From Bradyrhizobium sp. CCGB01 (lineage in GTDB: Bacteria > Pseudomonadota > Alphaproteobacteria > Rhizobiales > Xanthobacteraceae), in NCBI RefSeq assembly GCF_024199795.1, contig NZ_JANADK010000001.1, forward strand, positions 7,564,001-7,628,000: DNA of 64,000 nucleotides, in the 5' to 3' direction. Under the pieces are notes generated by a model that saw only the letters and a list, made by a program, of their open reading frames with translations, searched no databases and was not told where the DNA came from. The translations under genes were made by a program, and so were the position numbers. Positions 1-6,963 of this stretch are shown here, piece by piece; position 1 is the stretch's first letter; every line of letters starts with the position of its first letter.

Positions 1-747
1 GACAGCTCCCGCGGCGGCAATTTCGATCGCGCGGCCTACACCGAGTGGCTTACGAAGCTGCGCGAGGTCTGCACCGAGCGCGGCATCGTGCTGATCTTCG
101 ACGAAGTCTTCGTCGGCTTCCGTCTCGCCGCCGGCGGCGCCCAGGAATATTTCGGCGTCAAGGCCGACATGGTGACCTACGGCAAGAGCCTCGCCGGCGG
201 CCTGCCGGTCGGCGTGGTCTGCGGCAAGAAGGAGCTGATGCGCCGCTTCCGCGACGATCGTCCCGCCGACATCTGCTTTGCCCGCGGCACCTTCAACTCG
301 CATCCCTACGTCATGACCGCGATGGACGAGTTCCTGAGCCGGCTCGCCAGCCCGAACTTCCGCGCCATCTATGACGGGCTGGACGCGACCTGGAACGGCC
401 GCACGCAAAAGCTCAACCAGATGATGACCGATGCCGACCTGCCGGTGCGGTTCGCCAACTTCTCGTCGATCTGGACGGTGAAGTACACCACGCCGTCCCG
501 CTACAACTGGATGCTGCAATATTATCTGCGCGCCGAAGGCCTGTCGCTGAGCTGGGTCGGCACCGGCCGGCTGATCTTCAGCCTGAACTACACCGACGCC
601 GACTTCACCGAGGTCGCCGAACGCTTCGTCCGCGCGGCCGGGAAGATGAAAGCCGACGGCTTCTGGTGGCACGACGGCGTGCTCACCAACAAGAACATCA
701 AGCGGCAAATCCTGAAGGAGATGCTGGCCAAGCGCTTCGGGCGCTGA
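1..747 (+). CDS. Class III aminotransferase, glutamate-1-semialdehyde 2,1-aminomutase-like (5' end missing)
   Basis: The frame is open from the left edge, so the N-terminal part lies outside the window; 248 codons remain. PLP-enzyme motifs of fold type I are visible: LIFDEVFVGFR near residue 31, whose Asp would contact the pyridine nitrogen, and TYGKSLAGGLPVG with the Schiff-base lysine at about residue 62. The combination is typical of the HemL-like branch of class III aminotransferases. Whether it makes 5-aminolevulinate is unclear, because many HemL-like enzymes serve lipid or secondary-metabolite pathways and alphaproteobacteria usually make ALA with HemA. It converges on a minus-strand lipid-type gene set across a repeat-filled gap. 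The family is sure; the substrate is not. Confidence 0.85.
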   Translation, partial: DSSRGGNFDRAAYTEWLTKLREVCTERGIVLIFDEVFVGFRLAAGGAQEYFGVKADMVTYGKSLAGGLPVGVVCGKKELMRRFRDDRPADICFARGTFNSHPYVMTAMDEFLSRLASPNFRAIYDGLDATWNGRTQKLNQMMTDADLPVRFANFSSIWTVKYTTPSRYNWMLQYYLRAEGLSLSWVGTGRLIFSLNYTDADFTEVAERFVRAAGKMKADGFWWHDGVLTNKNIKRQILKEMLAKRFGR

Positions 748-775
748 GGCTGGTTCGTCCGCCCCGAACACCGCC

Positions 776-997
776 CTCTCCTCTCCCTCTCCCCGCCTGC
801 GGGGAGAGGGTCGGGGTGAGGGGGACTCTCCGCGAGCGCGGTGAGAGTTGGCGGACACCCCACTAGCAACGCCCCCGCGGATAGCCCCCCTCACCCGAAT
901 TCGCGCTGCGCGCAAATTCGGCCTCTCCCCGCGCGCGGGGAGAGGCGAAGAAGAAGCCCCCAAGACGTGGATGCCCGGCACGAGGCCGGGCATGACG
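776..997. repeat. Intergenic palindromic repeats in the 748-1034 gap
   Basis: The gap between two convergent genes is filled with GC-rich inverted repeats. CTCTCCCCGCCTGCGGGGAGAG forms a hairpin near 788, and a matching CCTCTCCCCG/CGGGGAGAGG hairpin lies near 923-945. The arms GTGAGGGGG and CCCCCTCAC in between can also pair. A separate hairpin, GATGCCCGGC with GCCGGGCATG, lies at about 970-995. No coding frame here looks real. The repeats could act as a bidirectional transcription stop, which is an inference. Confidence 0.65.
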
Positions 998-1034
998 TAA
1001 GCCATAGACATTTGCGGTCTGGACGACGGCGCGC

Positions 1035-1694
1035 TCAGGCGTGCTGCTCTTCGAGCGTCGGCTCGGAGATGAGACCCAGCGTGTGCTCGGGGTTGAGGTG
1101 CAGGCCGGGGTCCATCAGCTCGCCGCGCATCAGCGCCAGCGGAGCGCTGCGATAGAGCATCAGATCGTGGAAGGGGTCGGTCAGGATCTTGGTCATCCAG
1201 ACGAGGCCGGTCTCGACGTCGCGGATGAAGAACAGGTGCACGGTGCGGAACAGAAGACCGCCGCCGCCGATCACCAGCCAGATCTTGGCGACCTGACGCA
1301 TGAAGTCGGTCGCGGAAGCCCAGGGCGTGAACAGGCCGAACAAGGTCGGATCGACGACCAGCACCAGCGGCGACAGCGCCCAGATCGCCATCAGCACCAC
1401 CTTGCGCTGAAGGTTGTAGCCGACCTTGATGTCTTCCTTGTACTCGTGCGTCGCCTGGTTGATGTGGTCGTAATCGTGCGGCTCGAAGAAGAAGTGACCG
1501 GCCTGGCGCGAGGTCATCGAGACCAGCCAGCCGACCAGCGCGGAGATCATGGGATCGACGAACAGCCAGACATAGGCGAAGAGGAAGCTCAGCGCGCTGA
1601 CGAAGTGCAGGCTCTGATTGATGCGGCTGTGGTGATAGTAGCGATGGTCGTCCCAGCGCTGGATCCGCAGCTGCTCGAGATAATTCTTGATCAT
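1035..1694 (-). CDS. Histidine-rich multi-pass membrane protein, Mpo1/DUF962-like
   Basis: A 219-residue protein starting at the ATG preceded by GGGGGAGAGC. It has about four hydrophobic segments (roughly residues 30-60, 100-120 and 135-155) and clustered histidines: HHSRINQSLHF near residue 20, GHFFFEPHDYDHINQATHEY near 65, then TVHLFF and FHDLMLY. The H-x3-N-x3-H block followed by GH-x-x-x-E resembles DUF962/Mpo1 proteins, iron-dependent dioxygenases that shorten 2-hydroxy fatty acids. It lies downstream of a glycosyltransferase and a PE-methyltransferase-like gene on the same strand, which fits a lipid role. The assignment is from motif resemblance only; fatty-acid hydroxylase or an unnamed family are alternatives. 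Confidence 0.55.
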   Translation of the reverse strand: MIKNYLEQLRIQRWDDHRYYHHSRINQSLHFVSALSFLFAYVWLFVDPMISALVGWLVSMTSRQAGHFFFEPHDYDHINQATHEYKEDIKVGYNLQRKVVLMAIWALSPLVLVVDPTLFGLFTPWASATDFMRQVAKIWLVIGGGGLLFRTVHLFFIRDVETGLVWMTKILTDPFHDLMLYRSAPLALMRGELMDPGLHLNPEHTLGLISEPTLEEQHA

Positions 1695-1748
1695 GCTCTC
1701 CCCCAAAATGCTTCGGGTTCTGGATTTACAGGGATTCGATGTAGGCCG

Positions 1749-1776
1749 TGTGACATCATCATTTTGTCATGTGACG
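1749..1776. promoter_or_regulatory. TGTGACATCA / TGTCATGTGACG operator-like elements
   Basis: Upstream of the minus-strand Mpo1-like gene, TGTGACATCA (1749-1758) is followed closely by TGTCATGTGACG. The first half differs by one base from the perfect palindrome TGTGACGTCACA found upstream of the glycosyltransferase at the head of this cluster, suggesting a shared regulator. No factor can be named from sequence alone. Confidence 0.35.
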
Positions 1777-1848
1777 ATGTGCAGCGGCGCGATGACGCAC
1801 GTAAACGCGTGAGCGGCGGATTGCACCGCCGCTCTTACGCAGCCTCGC

Positions 1849-2538
1849 TCACGCCGCCTTGGCGACGTCGACCTTGCGGAAGCGCACCAGCGAGAAATGG
1901 CCGAGCGGCGGAATCAGGCGGCGTTCGGCGAGCTCGATGCCTTTGGCACCCGAGAGCCACTTCGCATAGCGCGACCAGGCGAACTCGGCGGTACGGAAGC
2001 CGAGCGGACGCACCACCGGCTGGAGCTTCTGCTCGATGAAGCGGCGCACGCCGGTGTCGGCGCTGACGCGGGTGAGGATGATCAGCTCGCCGCCAGGGCG
2101 CAGCACGCGGGCGAATTCGTCGAGCGCCACTTCCGGATTCGGCACGGCGGTGACGACATACTGCGCCATCACGACGTCGAATGAATTGTCGGGGAATTCG
2201 AGCTTCTCGGCGTCCATCACCGCGAGGCCCTCGACGTTCTTCAGATTGCCCTCGGTAACGCGCTGGCGCGCCTTGTCGAGCATCGCTTCCGAAATGTCGG
2301 TGCCGAAGATGCGCAGATGCGGCGCGTAAAGCGGCAGCGAGATGCCGGTGCCGACGCCGACCTCGAGCACGCGGCCGCCGATCTTGTTGGTGGCCGCGAT
2401 CGCGGCCTGACGGCCCTTGGCGAACACGCCGCCGAACACGAGATCGTAGACGGGCGCCCAGCGGTCATAGGCCTGCTCGACCGTGCCACGGGTGAGGTCG
2501 AGCTGCTGGGTGCCGTCAAGGTTCATGATCTTAGCCAT
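1849..2538 (-). CDS. SAM-dependent methyltransferase, Rhodobacter-type phosphatidylethanolamine N-methyltransferase-like
   Basis: A 229-residue class I methyltransferase. The SAM site is VLEVGVGTGISLPLY (about residues 57-71), followed by the acidic FGTDIS strand end and the VMDAEKLEF and VVMAQYVVTAVPNP motifs. The N-terminal AYDRWAPVYDLVFG is the pattern I associate with Rhodobacter-type PmtA and the Bradyrhizobium PmtX enzymes that methylate phosphatidylethanolamine towards phosphatidylcholine. A ubiquinone/menaquinone-type C-methyltransferase is the main alternative. It starts 33 bases after the glycosyltransferase stop on the same strand, so the two are probably co-transcribed. The start has only a weak ribosome site. 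Confidence 0.7.
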   Translation of the reverse strand: MAKIMNLDGTQQLDLTRGTVEQAYDRWAPVYDLVFGGVFAKGRQAAIAATNKIGGRVLEVGVGTGISLPLYAPHLRIFGTDISEAMLDKARQRVTEGNLKNVEGLAVMDAEKLEFPDNSFDVVMAQYVVTAVPNPEVALDEFARVLRPGGELIILTRVSADTGVRRFIEQKLQPVVRPLGFRTAEFAWSRYAKWLSGAKGIELAERRLIPPLGHFSLVRFRKVDVAKAA

Positions 2539-2571
2539 CGATGAGGTTCTCGCTGTGGTTCAAAGGTTCGA

Positions 2572-3624
2572 TCAACCGCGCACCGGCCGCCGCGCCATGA
2601 CCGGCGAGGCGCGCAAGACGCGGCTGGGCTGAAGTGAGGTGAGGTTGCCGACGAACTGGCGCGCGCTGTTTTCCCAGGAGCGCTCCAGCGCGAAGTTGCG
2701 GCAGGTCTCGCGCGACATCGTCAGCGCGCGCAGGCACGCGGTACGCAGATCATGGTCGATCGCGCCGATCGGATGATCGGCGATGACGTCCTTCGGACCC
2801 GTCACCGGAAACGCCGCGACCGGCGTGCCGCAGGCGAGCGCCTCGAGCTGCACCACGCCGAACGTGTCGGTCAGGCTCGGGAACACAAACACGTCGGCGG
2901 CAGCGAGATGCGCGGTGAGGTCCGCGCCCTTCTTCTCGCCGAGGAACACGGCATCCGGATACTTCTTCTCCAGCGCCGCCTTCTGCGGGCCGTCGCCGAC
3001 GACGACCTTGGTGCCGGGAAGGTCGAGCGAGAGGAACGCTTCGAGGTTCTTCTCCACCGCGACGCGGCCCATGGTCATGAAGATCGGCCCCGGCAGGTCG
3101 AGCTTTGCCGGCGCATCGGGATGGAACAGCTCGGTGTTGACGCCGCGCGTCCAGAAGCCGAGCCGCTTGAAGCCGCGCTCGGACAGCTCCTGCCGCAGCG
3201 ACGGCGTCGCCACCATGGTCATGGCGGCGGCATCGTGGAAGTGGCGCAGCACGGCATAGCCGACGCTCGCCGGGATGCCGGTCCGCACCGACACGTATTC
3301 GGGAAAGCGCGTCGTATAGGAGGTGGTGAACGCGAGCCGGTTGCGGCGGCAATAGGCCCGCGCGGCCCAGCCGATCGGGCCTTCGGTCGCGATGTGCAGC
3401 GCTTCGGGCGCCGCCTTCTCGATCCGCCGCGCGATCTCCTTTCCGCTCGGCAGCGCAATGCGCAGGCCCGGATAGGTCGGCAGCGGCCACGACCGGAAGC
3501 CGTCCGGCGTCAGGAAATCGATCTCGACATCGAGGGCCTTGGCCGCATTCGCCAGCGAGGTCAGCGTCCGCACCACACCGTTAACCTGCGGATGCCAAGC
3601 GTCAGTCGCGATTAATACCCGCAT
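2572..3624 (-). CDS. Glycosyltransferase family 4, alpha-mannosyl/glycolipid type
   Basis: A 350-residue GT-B enzyme. The N-terminal acceptor domain opens with RVLIATDAWHPQVNGVVRTL. The C-terminal domain has the GRVAVEKN nucleotide-sugar strand near residue 186 and the retaining-GT4 signature FVFPSLTDTFGVVQLEALACGTP, cut here as SLTDTFGVVQLEALACG with its EX7E-type acidic residues, near residue 250. GVNTELFHP in the linker is also typical. Enzymes of this type add a hexose to diacylglycerol or phosphatidylinositol-like acceptors. Adjacency to a PE-methyltransferase-like gene supports lipid glycosylation. It is the first gene of the minus-strand cluster and is divergent from an L,D-transpeptidase. 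Confidence 0.85.
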   Translation of the reverse strand: MRVLIATDAWHPQVNGVVRTLTSLANAAKALDVEIDFLTPDGFRSWPLPTYPGLRIALPSGKEIARRIEKAAPEALHIATEGPIGWAARAYCRRNRLAFTTSYTTRFPEYVSVRTGIPASVGYAVLRHFHDAAAMTMVATPSLRQELSERGFKRLGFWTRGVNTELFHPDAPAKLDLPGPIFMTMGRVAVEKNLEAFLSLDLPGTKVVVGDGPQKAALEKKYPDAVFLGEKKGADLTAHLAAADVFVFPSLTDTFGVVQLEALACGTPVAAFPVTGPKDVIADHPIGAIDHDLRTACLRALTMSRETCRNFALERSWENSARQFVGNLTSLQPSRVLRASPVMARRPVRG

Positions 3625-3686
3625 GGGGGAATCCCGAGAGTTGATGATTCTCGGCTTAGGACCATCAACGAAGGATATTTCAGGCG

Positions 3687-3733
3687 TGTGACGTCACAGA
3701 AGTGTCGGCCCACTGTTTTGTTCGTTAACGAAC
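3687..3733. promoter_or_regulatory. Two perfect palindromes in a divergent promoter region
   Basis: The gap between the minus-strand glycosyltransferase and the plus-strand L,D-transpeptidase holds TGTGACGTCACA (3687-3698) and GTTCGTTAACGAAC (3720-3733), both perfect inverted repeats with no mismatch. Repeated GAAAC blocks (CCACGAAACTGT near 3742, CCACGAAACCGT near 3773) follow. The placement and symmetry suggest operator sites for dimeric regulators controlling one or both genes. The identity of the regulators is unknown. Confidence 0.5.
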
Positions 3734-3898
3734 CCCTGCGGCCACGAAACTGTCATGAAACAATCCTTTCCGCCACGAAACCGTTTTCGGTTTTCCGCGC
3801 AAATGTCCCGAAACGTTTTGCCGTTAGTGATCTTGGGCAACGGAGCACCGCAACGGTGCCGCGGTGGTCAAAAACACCGAGCAAACAGGGGCGATCAA

Positions 3899-4615
3899 AT
3901 GTTCAATCTGGACACGTTCAAGACGTATTCGCGCGCCGTTGCTTTTGGCGCAGTCGCGATCTCCGCAGTGGCATTCGCCGGCACGGCAAAGGCCGCGCCG
4001 GTGCAGTTCTTCCCCTTCTTCCAGCCGTTGCCGCCGATGACCGCGCCGCAGCCGCTGCAGCCCTATCAGCCCTACCAGGCGACGCCTTATCAGGCCGCGC
4101 CTTCGGAAGATCAGGACGCGGTGGAGATGCCGGCGCGCTTCCGCCGCCAGACCGTCTCCTACGCGACGCGCGAGGCGCCGGGCACCATCATCATCGATAC
4201 GCCCAACACCTATCTCTATTACGTGCTCGGCAACGGCCAGGCGCTGCGCTACGGCATCGGCGTCGGCCGCGACGGCTTCACCTGGTCCGGCGTCCAGTCG
4301 GTGACCAGGAAGGCAGAGTGGCCGGCCTGGACCCCGCCGCCCGAAATGATCGCCCGCCAGCCCTATCTGCCGCGCCACATGGCCGGCGGTCCCGGCAACC
4401 CGTTAGGGGCCCGCGCCATGTATCTCGGCGGCACCATCTACCGCATCCACGGCACCAACGCTCCCGACACCATCGGCAAGCGCGTCTCTTCCGGCTGTAT
4501 CCGCCTGACCAACGACGACGTCTCGGACCTCTATTCCCGCGTCAACGTCGGTACCAAGGTGATCGTGCTGCCGATGACGGAGCGCAGGGCGGATCTCGGC
4601 AGCGCAACGCGCTGA
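3899..4615 (+). CDS. L,D-transpeptidase (YkuD domain), exported
   Basis: A 238-residue protein. The start with AGGGG just upstream gives a clear signal peptide, MFNLDTFKTYSRAVAFGAVA onward, cleaving near AKA-AP at residue 33; a longer reading frame from 3755 lacks a signal at its N-terminus. A Pro/Gln-rich linker (about 36-65) precedes the YkuD domain. The catalytic motif is complete: IHGT with His184, and SSGCIRL with the nucleophile Cys200. These periplasmic enzymes form 3-3 peptidoglycan cross-links or attach proteins to the wall. A paralog lies at 49553-50758. A strong terminator follows at once, so it is probably monocistronic. Confidence 0.93.
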   Translation: MFNLDTFKTYSRAVAFGAVAISAVAFAGTAKAAPVQFFPFFQPLPPMTAPQPLQPYQPYQATPYQAAPSEDQDAVEMPARFRRQTVSYATREAPGTIIIDTPNTYLYYVLGNGQALRYGIGVGRDGFTWSGVQSVTRKAEWPAWTPPPEMIARQPYLPRHMAGGPGNPLGARAMYLGGTIYRIHGTNAPDTIGKRVSSGCIRLTNDDVSDLYSRVNVGTKVIVLPMTERRADLGSATR

Positions 4616-4635
4616 GCGACAGGACATTCTGACGC

Positions 4636-4671
4636 AAACGGCCCCGGAACCCACCGGGGCCGTTTTCGTTT
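4636..4671 (+). terminator. Rho-independent terminator after the L,D-transpeptidase
   Basis: AAACGGCCCCGG pairs perfectly with CCGGGGCCGTTT around a six-base loop (AACCCA) and runs into TTTTCGTTT. It sits 20 bases after the stop codon. Confidence 0.9.
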
Positions 4672-4725
4672 GCCCTCGACATCTCGCGTGTGCGTGCTGC
4701 CGCGCGATCACCGATGGAGGCGCAG

Positions 4726-5145
4726 ATGCAATCACGCCCGCAAACCTCGCCAGGCCCATGGCCCCGCGCGATCGCCTGCGCCGGTGTGTTGACGCTGCTC
4801 TTGTCCGCGCCCTCCGCGCTCGCGCAGCAGCCGGCGGGCGACGAGGCAGCCCAGCAGGCCTTCAACAATTCATGCCGCACCTGCCACTCCGTGAAGGAAG
4901 GCGACAATCGCCTGGGTCCCAACCTCAGCAAGATCGTCGGACGCAAGGCCGGCTCGCTGCCGAACTACAACTACTCTTCGTCAATGAAAGAGGCCGGCTT
5001 CACCTGGGACCAGGACAAGCTCACCCGCTTCATGGTCAAGCCGGACGAGGTCGTCTCCGGCAACAAGATGCAGCCCTATGGCGGCGTGTCAGCCGAGGAA
5101 GCGGGCAAGATCGTTGCTTATTTGCAGGCGGCGGGCGGGCAATAG
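4726..5145 (+). CDS. Class I c-type cytochrome, exported
   Basis: A 139-residue protein. I chose the ATG preceded by GGAGG six bases upstream; the earlier GTG and ATG have no ribosome site. The signal peptide runs to SALAQQ at about residue 34. Heme is bound by CRTCH near residue 54, and the distal Met is in GNKMQPYGG near residue 115, as in cytochrome c2/c550-type proteins of about 100 mature residues. It should carry electrons in the periplasm. The conserved GPNL after the heme site supports the family. No oxidase or reductase gene lies nearby to name a partner. It converges on the NTF2-like gene with nine bases between. Confidence 0.92.
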   Translation: MQSRPQTSPGPWPRAIACAGVLTLLLSAPSALAQQPAGDEAAQQAFNNSCRTCHSVKEGDNRLGPNLSKIVGRKAGSLPNYNYSSSMKEAGFTWDQDKLTRFMVKPDEVVSGNKMQPYGGVSAEEAGKIVAYLQAAGGQ

Positions 5146-5154
5146 GGCCCGGCG

Positions 5155-5550
5155 CTACGCGGCAGCCGGCTCATACCTCCGCTCGACGTGGAACGACTTC
5201 GCTGTGATCAGCCAAGTGTCATTGATGCAGTGAAACGCGAGATAGTCGACATATTGGAGCAGATCGATCCGAACGCGAACCTTCACCAGGGCTTGCGCAG
5301 GCGAAGTCACATCGATCAGCAATATCTCCTGAAGGCGCGGTGCATTCTTCGATTTCGGCGACGGGGCCGACGCCAGCATCGCTCGATAGTCGTTCACCGG
5401 CAATATCCGCAAGTCGGCATCGCGAAATCCGTGGAGCTGCGCCGTCGGCGCAAAGACGCGGTCGAACTGCGAAACGTCATTGTCGTACATCAGCGTGAAG
5501 TAACGATCGACCATCTCCAGCAGAGGCGCGACATCAGGGCTTTCGGTCAT
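5155..5550 (-). CDS. NTF2-like / SnoaL-type small protein
   Basis: A 131-residue cytoplasmic protein without a signal peptide. The N-terminal helix with YFTLMYDNDVSQFDRVFAPTAQLHGF and the closing strand FHCINDTWLITAKSFHVE are characteristic of the NTF2-like cone fold (SnoaL or putative lumazine-binding branch). Such proteins are isomerases, dehydratases or ligand binders; the reaction cannot be told. It is divergent from an Lrp-type regulator across 132 bases, so the regulator may control it. Confidence 0.8.
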   Translation of the reverse strand: MTESPDVAPLLEMVDRYFTLMYDNDVSQFDRVFAPTAQLHGFRDADLRILPVNDYRAMLASAPSPKSKNAPRLQEILLIDVTSPAQALVKVRVRIDLLQYVDYLAFHCINDTWLITAKSFHVERRYEPAAA

Positions 5551-5617
5551 GGCTCACTCCATCAGCAGCAAGGTCGGCGCCATCCTTCCCACGGAAAGCC
5601 GGGGCATGTCCTAGCGA

Positions 5618-5628
5618 ACTAGGCTAGT
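5618..5628. promoter_or_regulatory. Palindrome ACTAGGCTAGT between an NTF2-like gene and an Lrp regulator
   Basis: An 11-base perfect inverted repeat around a central G, in the divergent intergenic region 55 bases before the regulator start. Position and symmetry suit an autoregulatory Lrp-family operator, an inference. Confidence 0.4.
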
Positions 5629-5682
5629 CTCGCCGGCTCGGGCGCAACATTGTGCCATTCATGGTCCAACAGGATGCAGTTC

Positions 5683-6162
5683 ATGCCAAAATGCGAGCTG
5701 GATGCGATCGACCGGCGCATCGTCACCGAACTCCAGAGCAATGCTCGGTTGAGCAATATCGAACTGGCGGACAAGGTCGGATTGTCGCCATCGCCCTGCC
5801 TGCGGCGGGTCCGGCGGTTGGAGCGGGACGGCTATATCGACGGCTACCGCGCCGCCTTGCGGCGTGGCCGCCTCGGGCTAGGCTTCTCGGCCTTCCTCGG
5901 CGTCAAGATCAACGACCATGCCAACGATCAGGCGCTGAGCTTCGAGCGGACGGTCGTGGCCATGCCCGAGGTCGTTGCCTGTCACCTCGTTTCCGGGGAG
6001 GCTGACTACCTCCTCGAAATCGTCGTGCCGGAATTGGAGGATTACCAGCGCTTTCTCGTCGACAAGCTTCTTAACCTGTCCATCGTGCGGGAGGTGCGCA
6101 GCAGCATCGCAATCCAGACCTTGAAGGCTGGCGCGCCATTGCCGCTGGCGCATCTCTCATAG
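5683..6162 (+). CDS. Lrp/AsnC family transcriptional regulator
   Basis: A 159-residue protein from the ATG with AGGA eight bases upstream; earlier TTG and ATG codons would add an untypical tail. Residues about 5-60 form the AsnC helix-turn-helix: LDAIDRRIVTELQSNARLSN, then VGLSPSPCLRRVRRLE. Residues about 65-150 form the RAM ligand-binding domain, with VVACHLVSGEADYLLEIVV as the conserved core. It lies two bases before a GNAT gene, so both are one transcript, and it is divergent from the NTF2-like gene. The effector, usually an amino acid, is unknown. Confidence 0.93.
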   Translation: MPKCELDAIDRRIVTELQSNARLSNIELADKVGLSPSPCLRRVRRLERDGYIDGYRAALRRGRLGLGFSAFLGVKINDHANDQALSFERTVVAMPEVVACHLVSGEADYLLEIVVPELEDYQRFLVDKLLNLSIVREVRSSIAIQTLKAGAPLPLAHLS

Positions 6163-6164
6163 CC

Positions 6165-6674
6165 ATGATCAGACTGCTCACGCCCGCCGACGCAGCTCTC
6201 TACCGTCCTGTCAGGCTGGAAGCCCTCGCGACCAATCCCGAAGCTTTCGCCAGCACGTTCGAACGCGAGCAGGACATGCCGCTTGCCTGGTTCGAGGAGC
6301 GCCTCTCGGTATCGGACGTCTTCGGAGCGTTCATCGCAGGCGAGCTCGTGGGGACCGCTGGCTTCCGGCGGGAGGACGGCGCGAAGACCGCGCACAAGGC
6401 GATGCTCTGGGGGATGTATGTGCAGCCCCCAGCGCGGAAGTCCGGCACGGGGAGACTGCTCGTCGATGCGGTGGCAGCGCACGCTGCGCAGCGCGTCGAG
6501 CAGCTCCATCTCGTCGTCGTTAGCGAGAACGTCGCCGCCTTGCGGCTCTACACGGCAGCCGGCTTCGTCGAATACGGTCGCGGCATGAAGGCGTTGAAGG
6601 TGGGCGACAGATACTACGATGAGATCCTGATGGTCCTGTTCTTCGACGGAAGCGACGTGACGCGGCCCCGGTGA
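6165..6674 (+). CDS. GNAT family N-acetyltransferase
   Basis: A 169-residue acetyl-CoA-dependent acetyltransferase. The acetyl-CoA loop is MYVQPPARKSGTGRLLVDAV (about residues 85-104), a Q/R-x-x-G-x-G/A version, followed by the LVVVSENVAALRLYTAAGF motif B that closes the GNAT core. The substrate is unknown. It starts two bases after the Lrp-type regulator stop, so it is translated from the same message and is a likely target or functional partner of that regulator. Confidence 0.9.
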   Translation: MIRLLTPADAALYRPVRLEALATNPEAFASTFEREQDMPLAWFEERLSVSDVFGAFIAGELVGTAGFRREDGAKTAHKAMLWGMYVQPPARKSGTGRLLVDAVAAHAAQRVEQLHLVVVSENVAALRLYTAAGFVEYGRGMKALKVGDRYYDEILMVLFFDGSDVTRPR

Positions 6675-6688
6675 TGCCGGGGCCGCAT
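6660..6688 (+). terminator. Hairpin at the end of the GNAT gene
   Basis: GCGGCCCCGG pairs with CCGGGGCCGC around TGATG, so the stem straddles the stop codon. It lacks a long T tract, so termination is only likely. The next gene converges. Confidence 0.5.
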
Positions 6689-6963
6689 TAGCGACCGACC
6701 CCGCCCCGCCGCTCCGAAATCAACCTCAGCCACGCCGCCGAGTGAAACGCGCTCATCAAGAGATACATCGGCACCATGCCGCCGAGCACGGATGCGTGCC
6801 CGGCGGCGCACAGCATGTCCTGCCCGCCGCCGAGCATGGCCGTCAACGCGGCCATGCTCGCAAAGGTCGGCGTGGCCGCCAGCCCAAGCCATCTGGCGAG
6901 GTGGCGCGCGGCCACGACGCCATCGCGGCTGGCGCCGGCGGTTGCGCTGACGGGGCTAGTCAC
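6688..6963 (-). CDS. Small membrane protein coupled to the DUF899 gene
   Basis: A 91-residue protein starting at a GTG that overlaps the last codons and stop of the DUF899 gene, implying translational coupling. After about 25 polar residues there are two hydrophobic stretches, one around LGLAATPTFASMAALTAMLG and one around GGMVPMYLLMSAFHSAAWL. No family is recognised. Longer in-frame upstream reading would run antisense-style through the DUF899 gene and is not believed. The overlap suggests the two proteins are made in a fixed ratio. Confidence 0.6.
   Translation of the reverse strand: MTSPVSATAGASRDGVVAARHLARWLGLAATPTFASMAALTAMLGGGQDMLCAAGHASVLGGMVPMYLLMSAFHSAAWLRLISERRGGVGR

Noticed and set aside
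3755..3898. Earlier start for the first L,D-transpeptidase
   Set aside because: It would bury the signal peptide behind 48 residues with no homology, and the ribosome site is at 3887.
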